A stretch of 64,000 nucleotides of DNA from Arctopsyche grandis (taxonomy: Eukaryota; Arthropoda; Insecta; Trichoptera; Hydropsychidae), in contig NC_135358.1 of NCBI RefSeq assembly GCF_051622035.1, forward strand, positions 4,541,501 to 4,605,500, written 5' to 3'. This document shows, one piece after another, positions 49,981-62,128 of this stretch (position 1 is the first letter of the stretch; every line of letters begins with the position of its first letter). Under the pieces are notes generated by a model. That model was given only the letters and a program-made list of their open reading frames with translations, had not been told where the DNA came from and did not search any database. Made by a program: the position numbers and the translations under genes.

Positions 49981-51147
49981 TCTACTGGTTAGTTGGTTAA
50001 TAATGTCTGTCATTAACGGAATATTATTTATAGCATGCAGTTTTTTCAGGTTAGTATACATTGCTATATACCGTATATATGTAATTATACCGCTGCATAT
50101 AAACATGCCATCAAAAATCGTGACATTTAAACGAATCGTGTGAACGCATATGTTTTACTAAAAAAAATGGCAATGTATGTTCAACACGTGTTTAAGCAAA
50201 TAAAATTCATACAATACACATGTTTTGATTCGGTTTGCATAAATCAGTTGCTATGCAATAATTCCAGCGAGGATTTAATTCTTGAAATTTTCCGGGAAAA
50301 AGAAAAATATTCCGTTCTTTTCCTCAACAATACATACAACAAATGTCACATAATCCTTCAGGCCTATTTTCATCACTGTAACGATTTCAGGTAGCCACTT
50401 TTGTGACCATAAACGATCCTAAGTAGGCTCACGAAGGATTTGTTAACCCCACGACTTTGTATACACATTCAACAATATACCCCGTTGAATATAATAAAAC
50501 CTGTATATAGTCTAACGAAAACTTCGTGTAATATAATATAAACCACCATTTTTATATTACAGAATGGCGATAGTTAATTTTAGGGTTGAAACGTCAATAT
50601 GTAGACGATTTAATAATAAATTTACGTAGCTTTTACACGTACACAATACACAATATACGTTCATGTGTACGTTCGCTTGCTTACTTTGCAAAGTAAATTA
50701 GTAGTGTAGATTAAATTGACGTCAGACGCCAATATGACGCAATATTGATAATATAATTAGTGACTTCCTGTATTAGACGTGTAATTAACTGTTGAAGAAA
50801 ATCCTAAGCTCGCTTCGTACGTATATGTACATACATATATACATATATGCATATGTATGTACATAAAAGCATATTAATTTATGGGATGTATTATGTTATA
50901 TAATATATAAGTTCTATCTATCTACATACATATATGTATGAAATGCTCCTATATATTGTATATGTTTGCATATTCTCGAATTATATTTTAAATAATTTAA
51001 TATTCATATTTGATATTATTTATTTCAAATATTTCATACACCCATTTATAAAAGCTTTTTCCATAATTACATATTTATAAAATTCAAATGTTTTCAGATA
51101 TGCATCAAATTGAGATATTAATTTACTGTAAAACATAGAAATTCATC

Positions 51148-51210
51148 CTTTTGCAAATGAAATTAATGCTTTTGCAAATAAAATTAATTCTTTTGCAAAT
51201 GAAATTCATC
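51148..51210. repeat. Three 21-bp tandem repeats with TTTTGCAAAT
   Basis: Units CTTTTGCAAATGAAATTAAT(G) at 51148, 51169 and 51190, two or three changes apart, with half a unit before. Confidence 0.85.
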
Positions 51211-51743
51211 CTTTTTAAAAATCGTATTAAAAAATAAAGAAACCGAATTAAACAATAAATGCTTTTTATGTATTTTAGTTTAAACTTATATTTCTGTTTG
51301 GTCATACATTTTATTTAGAAGGTGCAAATATTATTTATTATTTCTTTATTTTCAATTTTTCAAGTTAATACATAATTCAGGAAATATGGTTATTAAAAGT
51401 ATGTTGGACGTTCCAAGCTCGATGGCTTTTATGTACAAATCTTCCTTTAAGAAATTAAAATTATATAAAATAGAAATAGAGAAAAAAATAAAAAAAATAT
51501 ATACCTTAATATATCTTTAAAGAAATACAAAAAAAACCCTATAGTTTAAGAGGTTAAGTAACATAATATAAAGTACATTTAAAGTGGGGCATTTATATGT
51601 ACAATAGAATAAGAAAGTGTATGTTTGTATGTCCAACATACTTTTAATAACATACATAAAAACACTTAAATATGTTAATATATGCAAACTATTTATTTAT
51701 GAAACATAAAAAGGAGCTCAAAACGTTTTTAAATCATCTTCTA

Positions 51744-52044
51744 TCTATACATAAAAAAGATAAATGTCTGTCTGTGTGTCTCGAATAGGCTCCTTAACCA
51801 CTGAACCGATTACGATGGAACTTTCAGGATTTGTTGTATGCACGCTCGGAAAGATTACTGTAAAAAAAAACGGGAACGGAAACGGGAAAAACGAGAATGT
51901 GTGTCATTGCAATGCGTCGCGACCAACGTGTTCGCTGCCTGCGTTTTTCCGACAAATCGGAACGGGAACGGGAACTGGAACGAGAACGGGAACGGGAATT
52001 GCATGCGTTATTGCAGCATTGTAATGCATGCCGGGTTCGGCTAG
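51744..52044 (+). mobile_element. 301-bp Helitron-like element with (GGGAAC)n core
   Basis: Starts TCTATACATAAAAAAGATAA after A, has TGTCTGTCTGTGTGTCTCG, ACCGATTACGATGGAACTTT, a run of GGGAAC hexamers (about 51958-51999) and ends GCATGCCGGGTTCGGCTAG before T. The hairpin GCCG-GGTT-CGGC abuts the terminal CTAG. Non-coding. The related copy at 37568-37922 is more decayed. Confidence 0.7.
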
Positions 52045-52990
52045 TATATCATATATATGTATATAACGTAGTTTAATGATTCAGAGGAATTACAGCTTTA
52101 TTTAAGTAAATAAATTAAATTTCATAGACTAACGCTAGAAACTGTATCAGTTTTAAAAATACTTTTGCAATATAAAAAAGCATCGATAGAACAATTTGAA
52201 AAAAAGTGTTCATAGCGTACATTAGCGGTCGGAAAAGCGTGAAATTTTCCCCATATCAATAATAGATAAGACAGTACGCACGACTACTTACACACATGTG
52301 TACATACATATACAAAGCACATCCAGACGATACGATCGCGTTGCATTTACGTTGCAACATTTAAAGTAGGGATGAAAATAAACACGTCGCTTCGATTTGC
52401 GGTCTTTTCAGGTCGAGATTTTCAACAGGGAGAGGTCGGGAACTATCCAACCATCATCGCGAGGTCTCATGAATAATACAAAACCGACATCTGCCGGCCT
52501 GTTGGTCTTCCACTCCAGCTTCTCGTCCAACTCAAACCACCTTTCTCATCCACCTCATAAAACCAACCCCCTGCTCCCTATCCCCCTTATCCCCATTGAA
52601 TTTTAATATTCATTCCGGTCCTGTAAAATTTCCCTACCCGCAGCGATACGTACACTTAGTAGTATCCGCAGATGGTTTATATTACGCTCGCCGACAGAAT
52701 GATCTGTTCAACTCGTTTCTTATTTAATTATTATATGCAAATTGCGACTTGCTGCATTTGGCGAGTTCACTTCTAACGTATCTGCAAGTAGTTAAATGAA
52801 ATAAACTATTTTATTCGTGAAAAAAAAAAAAAATTATTTATTGAAAAATCAACAGGCCTCAGATGTAGAAATTTAAAAACAAAGAATAAATATAACAAAA
52901 CAACATCTGAGCGCAATAAATTTTTTTTACAAAATACATAATACAGATGTATATCTAGTACATAATAGACAAACAAATAGGACAATGCAT

Positions 52991-53085
52991 AATCAAACAT
53001 AAAGTGATAGAATATAATTGGATAAACTTAAAGTGATATTATATAATTGGATAAACATAAAGTGATATATATGTAATATAATAGG
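52991..53085. repeat. 29-bp tandem repeat, three units
   Basis: AAAGTGATA recurs at 53001, 53030 and 53059 with ATATAATTGGATAAAC between. Confidence 0.8.
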
Positions 53086-54769
53086 ACAAAGAATATATAA
53101 TAGAAATAGAAATATAATAAAATACGGTTTTATGTACGATGTATCTGCATATTTTGTTATATTGTAAAAACATGACAATTCAAACACACTTTTATAATGT
53201 AAGTATTAAATGTGGATTAATTGATATGTAAACCAAATCAATAGATACAATATACATACATACGTACATATATTGCTTATTTTTTCGGAGGTTAAATTCA
53301 GATTTTAATAGAATGTTGAAATCCTTTTATGTGCAAAATTTCAAAATAATTAAATTTTAATGCACATAAAAAGAGACGTATAAACATTGTAATGACTCAA
53401 AATATGTTAAAAATTTTATTTAATACTAAATCAATATTTTCGTATTTTCCCCATTTAATATATAGTCAATAAAATAATAATAAAAACCCATTATAAACTA
53501 TGTAGGTTAGTGGAACAGTAAATATAATATTTATTTTATATTAATATATGTACATACATATATACCTATTATGTATTGTAAAACGAATCTTAAAAGCAAT
53601 GAAGCTTGTAAAATATAATAAAGTGTTGATCTGTCAAATGATTGGAATATCTTGTCCTTACTTTTGTTTTATATATAGTAATTACATTTAAATAAGTTTG
53701 TTTTATCGACGTTTATATGTATGTACATGAAAGCATGTTTTAAAAAATAATTTATTTAAAATATCGTGTTCTGTATTGACCAAAAATAATTTTTTATACA
53801 TTCAATTCAAATTAGCAATTTAATTTTGGATACATTTGACGAAGCCTTATTCACTTTTATAAGGCAACATAAAATAAAACGTATATATGTATTTATATCA
53901 ATACGCTTAGTATTAAGTATTAATCAAGCCAAAAATATCATTCTATAAGAAATCCAGAATATACTTATATAATATTTTCAACTTGCGTACTATTAAATGG
54001 AATAATAAATTTTATCATGAATATTTCATTCAAATCTAATTTATAAACCTTTATATTGGCATAATATTTGATAATATATAATTTATTCCTCTGTAAACTG
54101 TTTAAAAAGTCCATAAATGTAAATTCTAATTGAATATTAAATGACTATTTAATTTTTACTGTTATATGCGAAATGAACGGGAAATGGCACATTAATAATA
54201 AATATAATAAGAAACTACATACATACATATAATATATACATACATATATGTACATACATATACATATGTAGAGCATATTTAATCTTTCAAACAAACAACA
54301 CACAATGTTTACGATCGGTCATAGAAATGAAAAATGTTATTCTTGGAAATAATTTCCCGAGAAATCCCAGAACGGCTGTTTTATTAAAATCATGCATATT
54401 TATTATCCACATATACTTTCTTCCCAGTCGCCTACGAACATACATAACGAATATAAAATGTACTTTCATAAGCTGAACGTACACATTCATAATGTACTAA
54501 AATTTTAATAGGCTATATTCATATACATATACTATACAACTGCAAAAAATAATTCAATTTAATTTAAATTAATGCCACAATAGGAAAACTGCGAATAGAT
54601 TTTTCCACGTGGGAATTACGTGAGCTGCTGTTATAATTTAAAAAAATGAGTTATACTCCAAAGGTGTGACAACGAAATTAATGAACGTGGGTAATATTTC
54701 GAGTATGCCCGATTGTCACGCAATTTACATATATTAATTTTATTAATGAGTAATTCTTTTTTGTTCCAG

Positions 54770-54873
54770 AATCCTTATATCCCCAATTCGCAGAGCCAGT
54801 TCCAAACGTGACCGTGTCAGTAGGAAGAGACGCTCTTCTAGCCTGCGTGGTCGATAATCTTCGAGGTTTCAAG
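54770..54873 (+). CDS. DIP exon 3: first half of Ig domain 1
   Basis: Encodes the end of codon 44 through residue 78. Acceptor TTTTTTGTTCCAG; donor AAG|GTATTT at 54874 in phase 0. The peptide runs ESLYPQFAEPVPNVTVSVGR, then DALLACVVDNLRGFK. It contains the A-B strands of a V-type Ig domain, the first disulfide Cys (residue 69) and a potential N-glycosylation site NVT (56-58). The PxFxEPxxNVTVxVGRDA opening and the CVVxNLxGxKVAW run, continued by exon 4, are hallmark DIP/lachesin sequence. Phase 1 in and phase 0 out match exons 2 and 4. Confidence 0.92.
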
Positions 54874-54998
54874 GTATTTTTGTTTTTATCTGTACGTAGA
54901 TAATAATATATAAACACATAAATAAATAAATAATTCGATTCTAGTAATAAAATGTCAATATTTGCCCGCGACGATAACAATATTGACCACTTTCCCAG
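54874..54998 (+). other. DIP intron 3 (125 nt, phase 0, inside Ig1)
   Basis: The only short intron of the gene. It starts GTATTTTT and ends ACCACTTTCCCAG and splits Ig1 just before the core Trp (residue 81). It contains an AAATAAATAAATAAAT run and no other feature. Confidence 0.9.
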
Positions 54999-55206
54999 GT
55001 CGCATGGGTCCGAGTGGACACTCAAACGATTCTCAGCATCCACCACAATATTATTTCGCAAAATCCAAGGATAAGCTTATCGTTCAACGACCACCGTTCA
55101 TGGTATCTGCACATCAAGAGCGTCCAAGAAGGAGACAGGGGATGGTACATGTGCCAAGTCAATACAGACCCTATGAGGTCGAGACAGGGCTATCTACAAG
55201 TAGTCG
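54999..55206 (+). CDS. DIP exon 4: second half of Ig domain 1 (Dpr-binding domain)
   Basis: Encodes residues 79-147 in full plus the first base of the next codon; donor G|GTATGT at 55207. It carries the core Trp (81, VAWVRVD), the strand segment TQTILSIHHN, NPRISLSF, the WYLHIKSVQEGDRG region and the second disulfide Cys (130, GWYMCQVNTDPM), ending GYLQVV. In characterised DIPs this domain forms the homodimer-like interface with Dpr proteins, and the hydrophobic I/L residues of TILSI sit near it (family knowledge). The second disulfide half follows the D-x-G-x-Y-x-C Ig signature. Confidence 0.94.
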
Positions 55207-57126
55207 GTATGTATTATATCTGAATTTACATTTTATATCAATTGATTTTATAAATACAAATGATACATAAATAACAGGTGTTACAACAGGTTTGTTGGAA
55301 AATATATACCCGTAGGACCATTATTTAACTAAGTCATAATCACTATCATGATTACCGTAAAAACCGTACAGACACATTCACACATTCCGGCAACATTATG
55401 AAATACTAATAGCTATTACAGCATTTTCGATACAAATTGAGCGCAAATGTATGGATACTTGCACAAGACAAAAGTTCTACTACCGGTTGTCGGATTTTGT
55501 TCAATTTTTTTTTATTACTTAAAATCACTTGTATTATACACAATAAATATCAAGAAGATTGAAATAATTTAAAAGGTCAAAATAAAATAATAAAATATTG
55601 TTTAAAAAAAAAATACTACTTCCGGTTTACGAATTCTAACCAAAACCTTATGAGCTCTAAGTTAGTACATAAACAACACAAATATAAATTTTCAGCTTGT
55701 TACGTTTAGGGTGTGTGGACAGAGTGGTGGCGACAACATTTTTGACCTTTCCCAGCGGAAAAAATCCCACTTCCGGTTAATAAAATTTAATTATTTTTTT
55801 TTATTTTCATCACATGAGTTCAAGAATTACACTTGAATTTTTTCGTGAAAATCACACATGTTTAAGGGGTTGAAAAAAATAACTGTCATAATTACTATCG
55901 ATAGGGCGATTGAAGCAATGCGTTCCAGCCTTCCTTCCACTTGTGTAGAACTAAGTTTTTCATGTATATTAGATAGTATCCAGTAAAAAATCTGACTAAT
56001 ATTCGAACCAATGTATGTATATAATATATGAGACATAAATCGATTTTCACGGAGAACCTTTGTATGTCCGTTATTGATGCTTAACGATACTAAAACAATA
56101 TTTAGACTGACATGTGACTGATGAATGAATTGTTCTTTTAGAAATGAAACACAAATAAGTATTGTATTATTACTGTAATTTCAATGGCATATTGGTTTTA
56201 GTTGAAATCCGCTTATAAATAAAAATATCACAGAAATAAAACACAAATTGTTATGTCAAATATACCAATTCTACATTATGATATTTTGATATTTCTAAAC
56301 AGCATCGCTAAAAAATAATTGAAAGTATCAAATAATTTGAAAATGTTCATTGTTTCGACTATTATAAAAATATTTTGTAAATGCATTACAATACTGCATA
56401 ATGAATCACTAAAAGTGTTTAATATTATACCTAATGCTTTTATTAACACGACACTTAAATATATAAAACCGATTTGTCTTTATTGTATCTAAGTATACTT
56501 ATTATTATTTTTATTTATTTATACAATTTTATCTAGTTAGCTAATTTTAATACATACTACTTAATGACATACATACTATACTTAATTTTACTATACAGAA
56601 AAAAAATGTTCATAAATACGTATCTGATTAAATATTATAAAGAATACAATCCATTCAAATTTTCAAAATCTTATGCAATTGCCAGAATCTCTAAATATAT
56701 AATACTAGTTGTTTTACCCGGCTTCGCTCAGTATTTGTAATATAAACAGCTTAAACATGGTGAATCTAATAGTAAATATTCATTTGTTTATTTCAATCGA
56801 AAAAAAATTCAAATTCAAACATATCGAATACCTTAGATACATATGTACATACAAAGTATCTTTCGAAATTATGTATCAAATAATATATGCATAGTGTTTA
56901 ATTAAGTATTATATGCATCTTGAATTGAACCAGCAGAAATGATCAAAATATTAAAGCCTGACAACCGATTTGGCTTTAGAATTTGTCCACTTTTTCCGTG
57001 TGGAAACTAAAATAGGAAAATTGGATTGGTCTCGCGGTGTAGCGTTGTCGCGCGGTTTGTCCCTTTCGCGCTCGTTTATTTTCTGTAAATGTGATATTTT
57101 CATGAAAAATACCATTTTCTTGTCAG
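55207..57126 (+). other. DIP intron 4 (about 1.9 kb)
   Basis: Bounded by GTATGT at 55207 and TTTTCTTGTCAG at 57126. Its first part (about 55330-55910) is a family E repeat copy with ACTTCCGG-like cores. About 56700-56745 resembles a reversed Helitron-type end (CCCGGCTTCGCTCAGTATTT). The interval 56000-56690 is AT-rich with nothing recognised. Confidence 0.88.
55330..55910 (+). repeat. Family E repeat in DIP intron 4
   Basis: Cores at about 55482 (TACCGGTTGTCGG), 55617 (CTTCCGGTTTACGAATTC) and 55770 (ACTTCCGGTTAATAAAAT), spaced 135 and about 153 bp; collinear with part of the 47.3-48.1 kb copy in reverse. Confidence 0.72.
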
Positions 57127-57282
57127 TTCCACCTGTCATCATCGATGAAAAGACCTCCACTGACCTGGTGGTGAGGGAGGCCAGCAACCTCACGCTGGTA
57201 TGCAAAGCGTCCGGATATCCTGAACCGTACGTCATGTGGAGGAGAGAGGACGGCGAAGACTTTAGCTATAATGGAGAAAATG
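57127..57282 (+). CDS. DIP exon 5: first half of Ig domain 2
   Basis: Encodes the end of codon 148 through residue 199 plus one base; acceptor TTTTCTTGTCAG, donor G|GTATGA at 57283; phase 1 in and out. The peptide begins VPPVIIDEKTSTDLVVREAS and has a potential N-glycosylation site NLT (168-170), the first disulfide Cys of Ig2 (173, LVCKASGYPEP) and the core Trp (185) in MWRREDGED. The VPP start, the TSxDLVVREG-like strand and WRREDGE are diagnostic of DIP/lachesin Ig2. The usual Gly after RE is Ala here. Confidence 0.94.
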
Positions 57283-60200
57283 GTATGACCCCCTTACACC
57301 ATCCCATCATTTCCTTGACACTTTGATAATATAAGATTTTGTCTTGATGAATAGCGTTTGAATTGAATCAATTGTTGACGAATTTGTATGTGGTTTTATT
57401 TAGATTAATATTTCAAACTTGTATTCAATGTTTGACCCACTTCCGTAGAGCTAGTTTTCTTGAAACATTTTATAGACATTTCTAATGAACGTAATGGTAT
57501 ATCAACATTTTAATTGACTTTTATCCTCCTCAAAATCTATTTAAAAAGCTTTTGCATCATTAGCAAGAAACAGCTTATAAAAAAAGCCATGTTGGATAAA
57601 TTTCTACATATATTTGGTAACCATATCAATTAATCAACATGGCATTATTAAAGCTTCCGAATGTTTTTCCAATAAGCGAACGAACAAAATATGTTTAAAG
57701 TGTTCAATTCATTTTAATTCCGTTCTGACGAATCATTTTCATAGTCCGTAACAAAATAATGTAATAACAGATTCCAGTTTCATATAAAGAATTTAAAATA
57801 AAATGAAATAATTTAACAGATTTATCACAATGGTATTAAACCTTATCAAATACGGTGTAATACTATCAAATACTTACAAATACAAGGTTTTTGTAAAGGT
57901 AAATTTTGAAATAAATTTTTTTTTTTTCATATTACATTTATATAGAAAAACATCGATTTTAATTTATTTATTTTTGGCCATACAGATATTATTTATCCGT
58001 TCGAAATTTGACCTTCATTTTTATAATGAAAAATATTTTATGCTCAAAAACAAATCCTATACATGTTCAAAATAAAAAATATGTAATATGTACATGTTCA
58101 AAATAAAAAAAAACCCCTAAAAGGTTCATTCTTATTTTTAAATAATAATAACAATCATCTTGGGCAAAGCTCAATTTATTTATTCTTCAGTTAAACATAT
58201 TATTTTTCTGATAAAATATATGCATGTCAGAAAAATAATTTAAAACTCCCTACTAGGACAATATTCTCTTTCTCAATACTAAAATGAAAATAAGCTCATA
58301 CATATATAGCTTTGATTATTAACTATTCAACTACACTTATGTACCTATATATGAAATATACATATATGTATATGTATGTAGCTAGCATGAACAATATAAT
58401 ATAAAGAAAAGCTCATAACATTATTCAAAAAATATATGTATACATATTGGAAGTAGACAATGTTTATTTTTAAAAGTGAAACTTGTTAGTAGTGATTACA
58501 TTTGAGTTATTCAAAAGAAAAACAGTAATGTTTTTATAAACAGTCGGCATACGAAATATTACCTTTGCTACCATAAAATTTCAATCTTTGTCATTTTCAT
58601 TAAAAATGTACGCATAAGTATATTTTTATAAGATCCCTTTGTAGGATTACATTTTGACAAAATTACGTATTTACATATACCAAAGACAATACAAAGAATC
58701 TACTCGATTCCCACATCGAGCATCTCGTCGTCTCGGAGCCAAAATTAACATTCTATATAATACAACATGGCAATTATGCGTGTCCTTTGTGGACTTTCCA
58801 CTCGAATGCATACTAATTTCGGTCTGATTCCTACATAAATATGTATAATGCCACTAACAGCACTTGTCGCCTTTCACATCACGACCCATTCATAAGAACA
58901 AGTGTGAAGTGCATATATTATAAATGTTACATCATCGGGTTCTACTTGCTCCAGCTCACCAACTAGCGGCTAGATATTTTTACACGTGTTGCCAAAGGAA
59001 CAAAATGTATATTCAAATGTATTATGTGTGGTTGAATATTCACTTGGACTCGGAAGTATACTTGTTTCGTTATACGAATGGCAGTATTGGCATCGTACAC
59101 CGTAGGATTAGGTCGTGTATGTAGAGCAGACGTTCACTGGCATACAATCAAATATTCATAGTATACTACGGTCGATTGCCAATAAATATATTATCTCGCT
59201 TCGTCGATCGATATCAACCCCTATTAGAAGGGAATCAATCTTATATTTGGAACTGTTTGATATAAAATACACCTTATAATCAATTACATTTCAATTATTT
59301 ATTATGTATGTCGTCATATTAACCTTTGAAGGACGGAGCGTCGAGATCAAACGAGTATCCCGAATCGGGGTCGAGTAAGACTCCAGTATTTTTTAATCAA
59401 AATACAGCTTTTCTCGATACAAATGGGTTCAATATATATCTTATTGATCATTTTATACATCAACATAAAAACATTTTTAGTCCTATAGCATATTTTTGAC
59501 TATTTTGTATTAAAAAATAACGACAAACATTAACATGCAAACGTATGTACATGCGTAAAGCCAACAGGTGACTGCATGAATTAATAGCTACGCGCCAAAA
59601 GCGACGAAAACAATAGCTTACGAAAATAAAGCTGTCTCTTTCTCTCGGATTGATTTATCGATCAATAAGAATATGCAGGCGAACAGTCAAAAACATGACT
59701 TATTGCTACCGCCTTTAAATCATACTTTGAAACGTAGAAATATAAAAATGTATTTTTTTACGATGTACCCCTTTTATAAATCATACAAAATCTATTAAAA
59801 TAAACTTCTTGTAGTTCATTCTAGGAATACAAGAAATATAGGGTGTAAAGCTTTGAAAGCCATATAGTTATTACGAAAAACGTAAAAATTGGGGCACTTG
59901 CATACTCCACTTCGGTGAGGGAGGGTTAATAACACAAGTACTTGTATAATTAGATTGCACAGAAAAATGTAAAGCTATTGAATGTTTTTCACACGCGATA
60001 AGACATCTATCAAGACTGAAAGATACATATCTGATAACTTCAGGCACGTCTGTTGCCACTTTTATCGATGTATACAGAGCTCAATATGAGAAAGGCCCTT
60101 AATTTTAATGAAATATCAGATTATTTACAATTATTAAAGACATCATGTTAACAACAAGATCGCTCAGATTATATTCAAAACCTTTTGACAAGCTTTGTGC

Positions 60201-61260
60201 TAAATTAATATTGTTTATGACAACAAAATTATTCACTACGCTCAAATTTATGTGTGTAAAATGTGCGCTTCTTCATTTTAGAATTTTCTGTGCAGTTTTA
60301 TGCAATTAAAATTATAATTGATTCAACTGAAAAAGTGCCTTCAAACCTTCAAAATAACACTCAACTATGAATTCAACGTTTTTTTCGGCACAATTTACTG
60401 ATTGGATTATTTGCATATTCATTTATAAAGACTAAACAAACATTGCGCATAACGATACAGTTTGAAATCAATTCCTAACCATATTCAATGCTTATATTAA
60501 CAATTTAATTTATTTTATATATTTTTTTACATATGAACAAATATTCCGCACAATATTAAATGCCGATTCCGTATAAAACAGTCATTATATAAAATAATAC
60601 TGTCTGCTATAGAATTTGTATTCAATACAATTTTATTTCGAAATTCACGTTTTTTCCTAGAAATTCTATAGCCAAAAAGATAGCTCAATTCGTCCGTTGT
60701 AAAAATAAAATTTTATCGACTTTTTACGCTTTTTCGCACGTATTGTGATAAAAAAAATATATCTCTCATTTTTTGCGAACACCGTTGTGTATCGTTTAAT
60801 TTCGCCTAAGCGTCTATTCACTCTTACACCTCCTTTTATTTTATTTATTTTTATTTTTACTGTCCATCGTGAATATTTTACAATGCTCTCACGCACACAA
60901 AGGGGGAGCATATTGAATATGTGCAGGATAACAAATAAAATAAAATAAAACACACGTAAGTTACGCCACGTATCGAAGGAATTGTTCGCTTTGCTCGAGC
61001 GAGCACAAAAGGAAAAGGGAAAGCGGACACGTGATACTGTTGAGGATTTTTAATTCAAAGGGAAACTTTTACATATATGTACATACTATTGTATACAATA
61101 TTTGCGGATGAATAGGAGCCATCCATCCGTCGACCCTTCGTATAAATATGTAGATTTGTGTGCGATAAAATTGCATGCAATTGCTCGTCTCGATGAATAT
61201 CCGTATGCACCGAGTGTATTAGCTATGTATTTATGTATTTTTTCTATTATTTTCATGCAG
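57283..61260 (+). other. DIP intron 5 (about 4.0 kb)
   Basis: Bounded by GTATGA at 57283 and a T-rich tract ending TTTTCATGCAG at 61260. It is AT-rich with TACATATA-type simple repeats (for example 58340-58385). I recognise no complete mobile element. The interval 59322-59420 begins TTAACCTTTGAAGGACGG, a piggyBac-like beginning without a matching end. The rest is unassigned. Confidence 0.85.
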
Positions 61261-61389
61261 TGAATGTGGTAGATGGGGAAATCCTAACCATTACTAAGGT
61301 GTCTAGGCTTCACATGGGGGCGTATTTGTGCATCGCTTCCAATGGGGTTCCACCATCGATCAGCAAAAGGGTCATGCTCATGGTGCAGT
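61261..61389 (+). CDS. DIP exon 6: second half of Ig domain 2
   Basis: Encodes the end of codon 200 through residue 242 plus one base; acceptor TTTTCATGCAG, donor T|GTAAGT at 61390; phase 1 in and out. It reads VNVVDGEILTITKVSRLHMG, then AYLCIASNGVPPSISKRV, and ends MLMVQ. It contains the second disulfide Cys (223) within the M-G-A-Y-x-C Ig signature. The block ASNGVPPSISKR is among the best-conserved parts of the DIP family, and SRLHMGAYLCIASNG points to this family rather than to Dpr proteins or other IgCAMs. Confidence 0.95.
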
Positions 61390-61696
61390 GTAAGTATAAC
61401 ATTTGTTTTTGTACACGAAAGCTTGTAGAAAATATTTTTTATTGAGACTTGAGGCAAATATTCAATGAGTTTATTTATTGATATGCTTCAATTAAAGTCT
61501 CTTCACATACATACATATATAATAGAAAATTTTTACTAAAAATAGTAAACTCTACATTTAACTAACTCAGGCGTCGGTGACCTTTTTCGCTACCGGTCAA
61601 AATAACCCAAAATCTGACAATTAAATAGATATTTCGGATCAGTGGGTATTTTCATTTTTAAACAGTCTTTTAGTTAATATTATATAATATTATAAT

Positions 61697-61870
61697 ATAA
61701 CCAGCAGCGTGGACTAGTAGTTAACATATTATGCTTTCGAACAGAGTGATCACAGTTCGATTCCCACTAGTATCTGTTGGCCAGACCATGGTTTGTGAAT
61801 CCAGGTAGATCGTGTGGATCCAGGTAGATTTTCATTGAAACGGTTCCTGTAAATTAGCATCTTCTTACTA
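61697..61870 (+). mobile_element. SINE 5' part with tRNA-like head
   Basis: ACCAGCAGCGTGGACTAGTA, B box CAGTTCGATTCCCAC, then CTGTTGGCCAGACCATGG and TTTCATTGAAACGGTTCC. Truncated. Confidence 0.68.
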
Positions 61871-61972
61871 ATATCTCTTGAAAATTTCAAGTTATTCAAC
61901 GTCTTCCAAACTCAAGTTAAAAACTCTTCCTCTATCTCTGTGAATAGATAGGCAATAATACAAAAAAATACA

Positions 61973-62125
61973 CAGCCACACACACATTTTTTTAGATCAT
62001 GAAAACGAGATCAGTAATCGATTCTCAGTTCGAATCGGTCAAAATCTCGAGCTCGAATTTTCGCATGATCACAAAACTTCATCTATTGTAACTACGTACA
62101 TATTTAGATAAAGTAAAAATATCAG
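61973..62125 (+). repeat. Family B repeat, copy 3
   Basis: ACACAGCCACACACACATTT, then TTAGATCATGAAAACGAGAT and GCATGATCACAAAACTTCAT. The 894-bp element begins 3 bp after its end. Confidence 0.7.
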
Positions 62126-62128
62126 TTA

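Larger units (their letters stand above)
40482..54769 (+). other. DIP intron 2 (about 14.3 kb)
   Basis: Bounded by GTAATT at 40482 and TTCTTTTTTGTTCCAG at 54769. It holds the 343-bp inverted-repeat element, two piggyBac-type elements, the 239-bp hAT-type element, family B, C, D and E repeats, SINE pieces, a Helitron-like element and short tandem repeats, all listed separately. GC-richer islands at about 43020-43480, 44700-45210, 48180-48600 and 52200-52760 have few repeats. The ATG-to-stop frame at 44965-45198 (77 codons) lies in one of them but has no recognisable domain. Other stretches over 300 bases (42190-43020, 43480-44700, 45210-45930, 49990-51120, 51230-51740, 53090-54760) are AT-rich with simple repeats and nothing else I can support. 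Confidence 0.75.

Noticed and set aside
54678..55061. 127-codon minus-strand frame
   Set aside because: Shadow of DIP exons 3 and 4.
56970..57326. 118-codon + frame starting before exon 5
   Set aside because: Only 57127-57282 is exon; the rest is intron read-through across the acceptor.
59320..59420. piggyBac-like start TTAACCTTTGAAGGACGG
   Set aside because: No matching inverted end with TTAA nearby.
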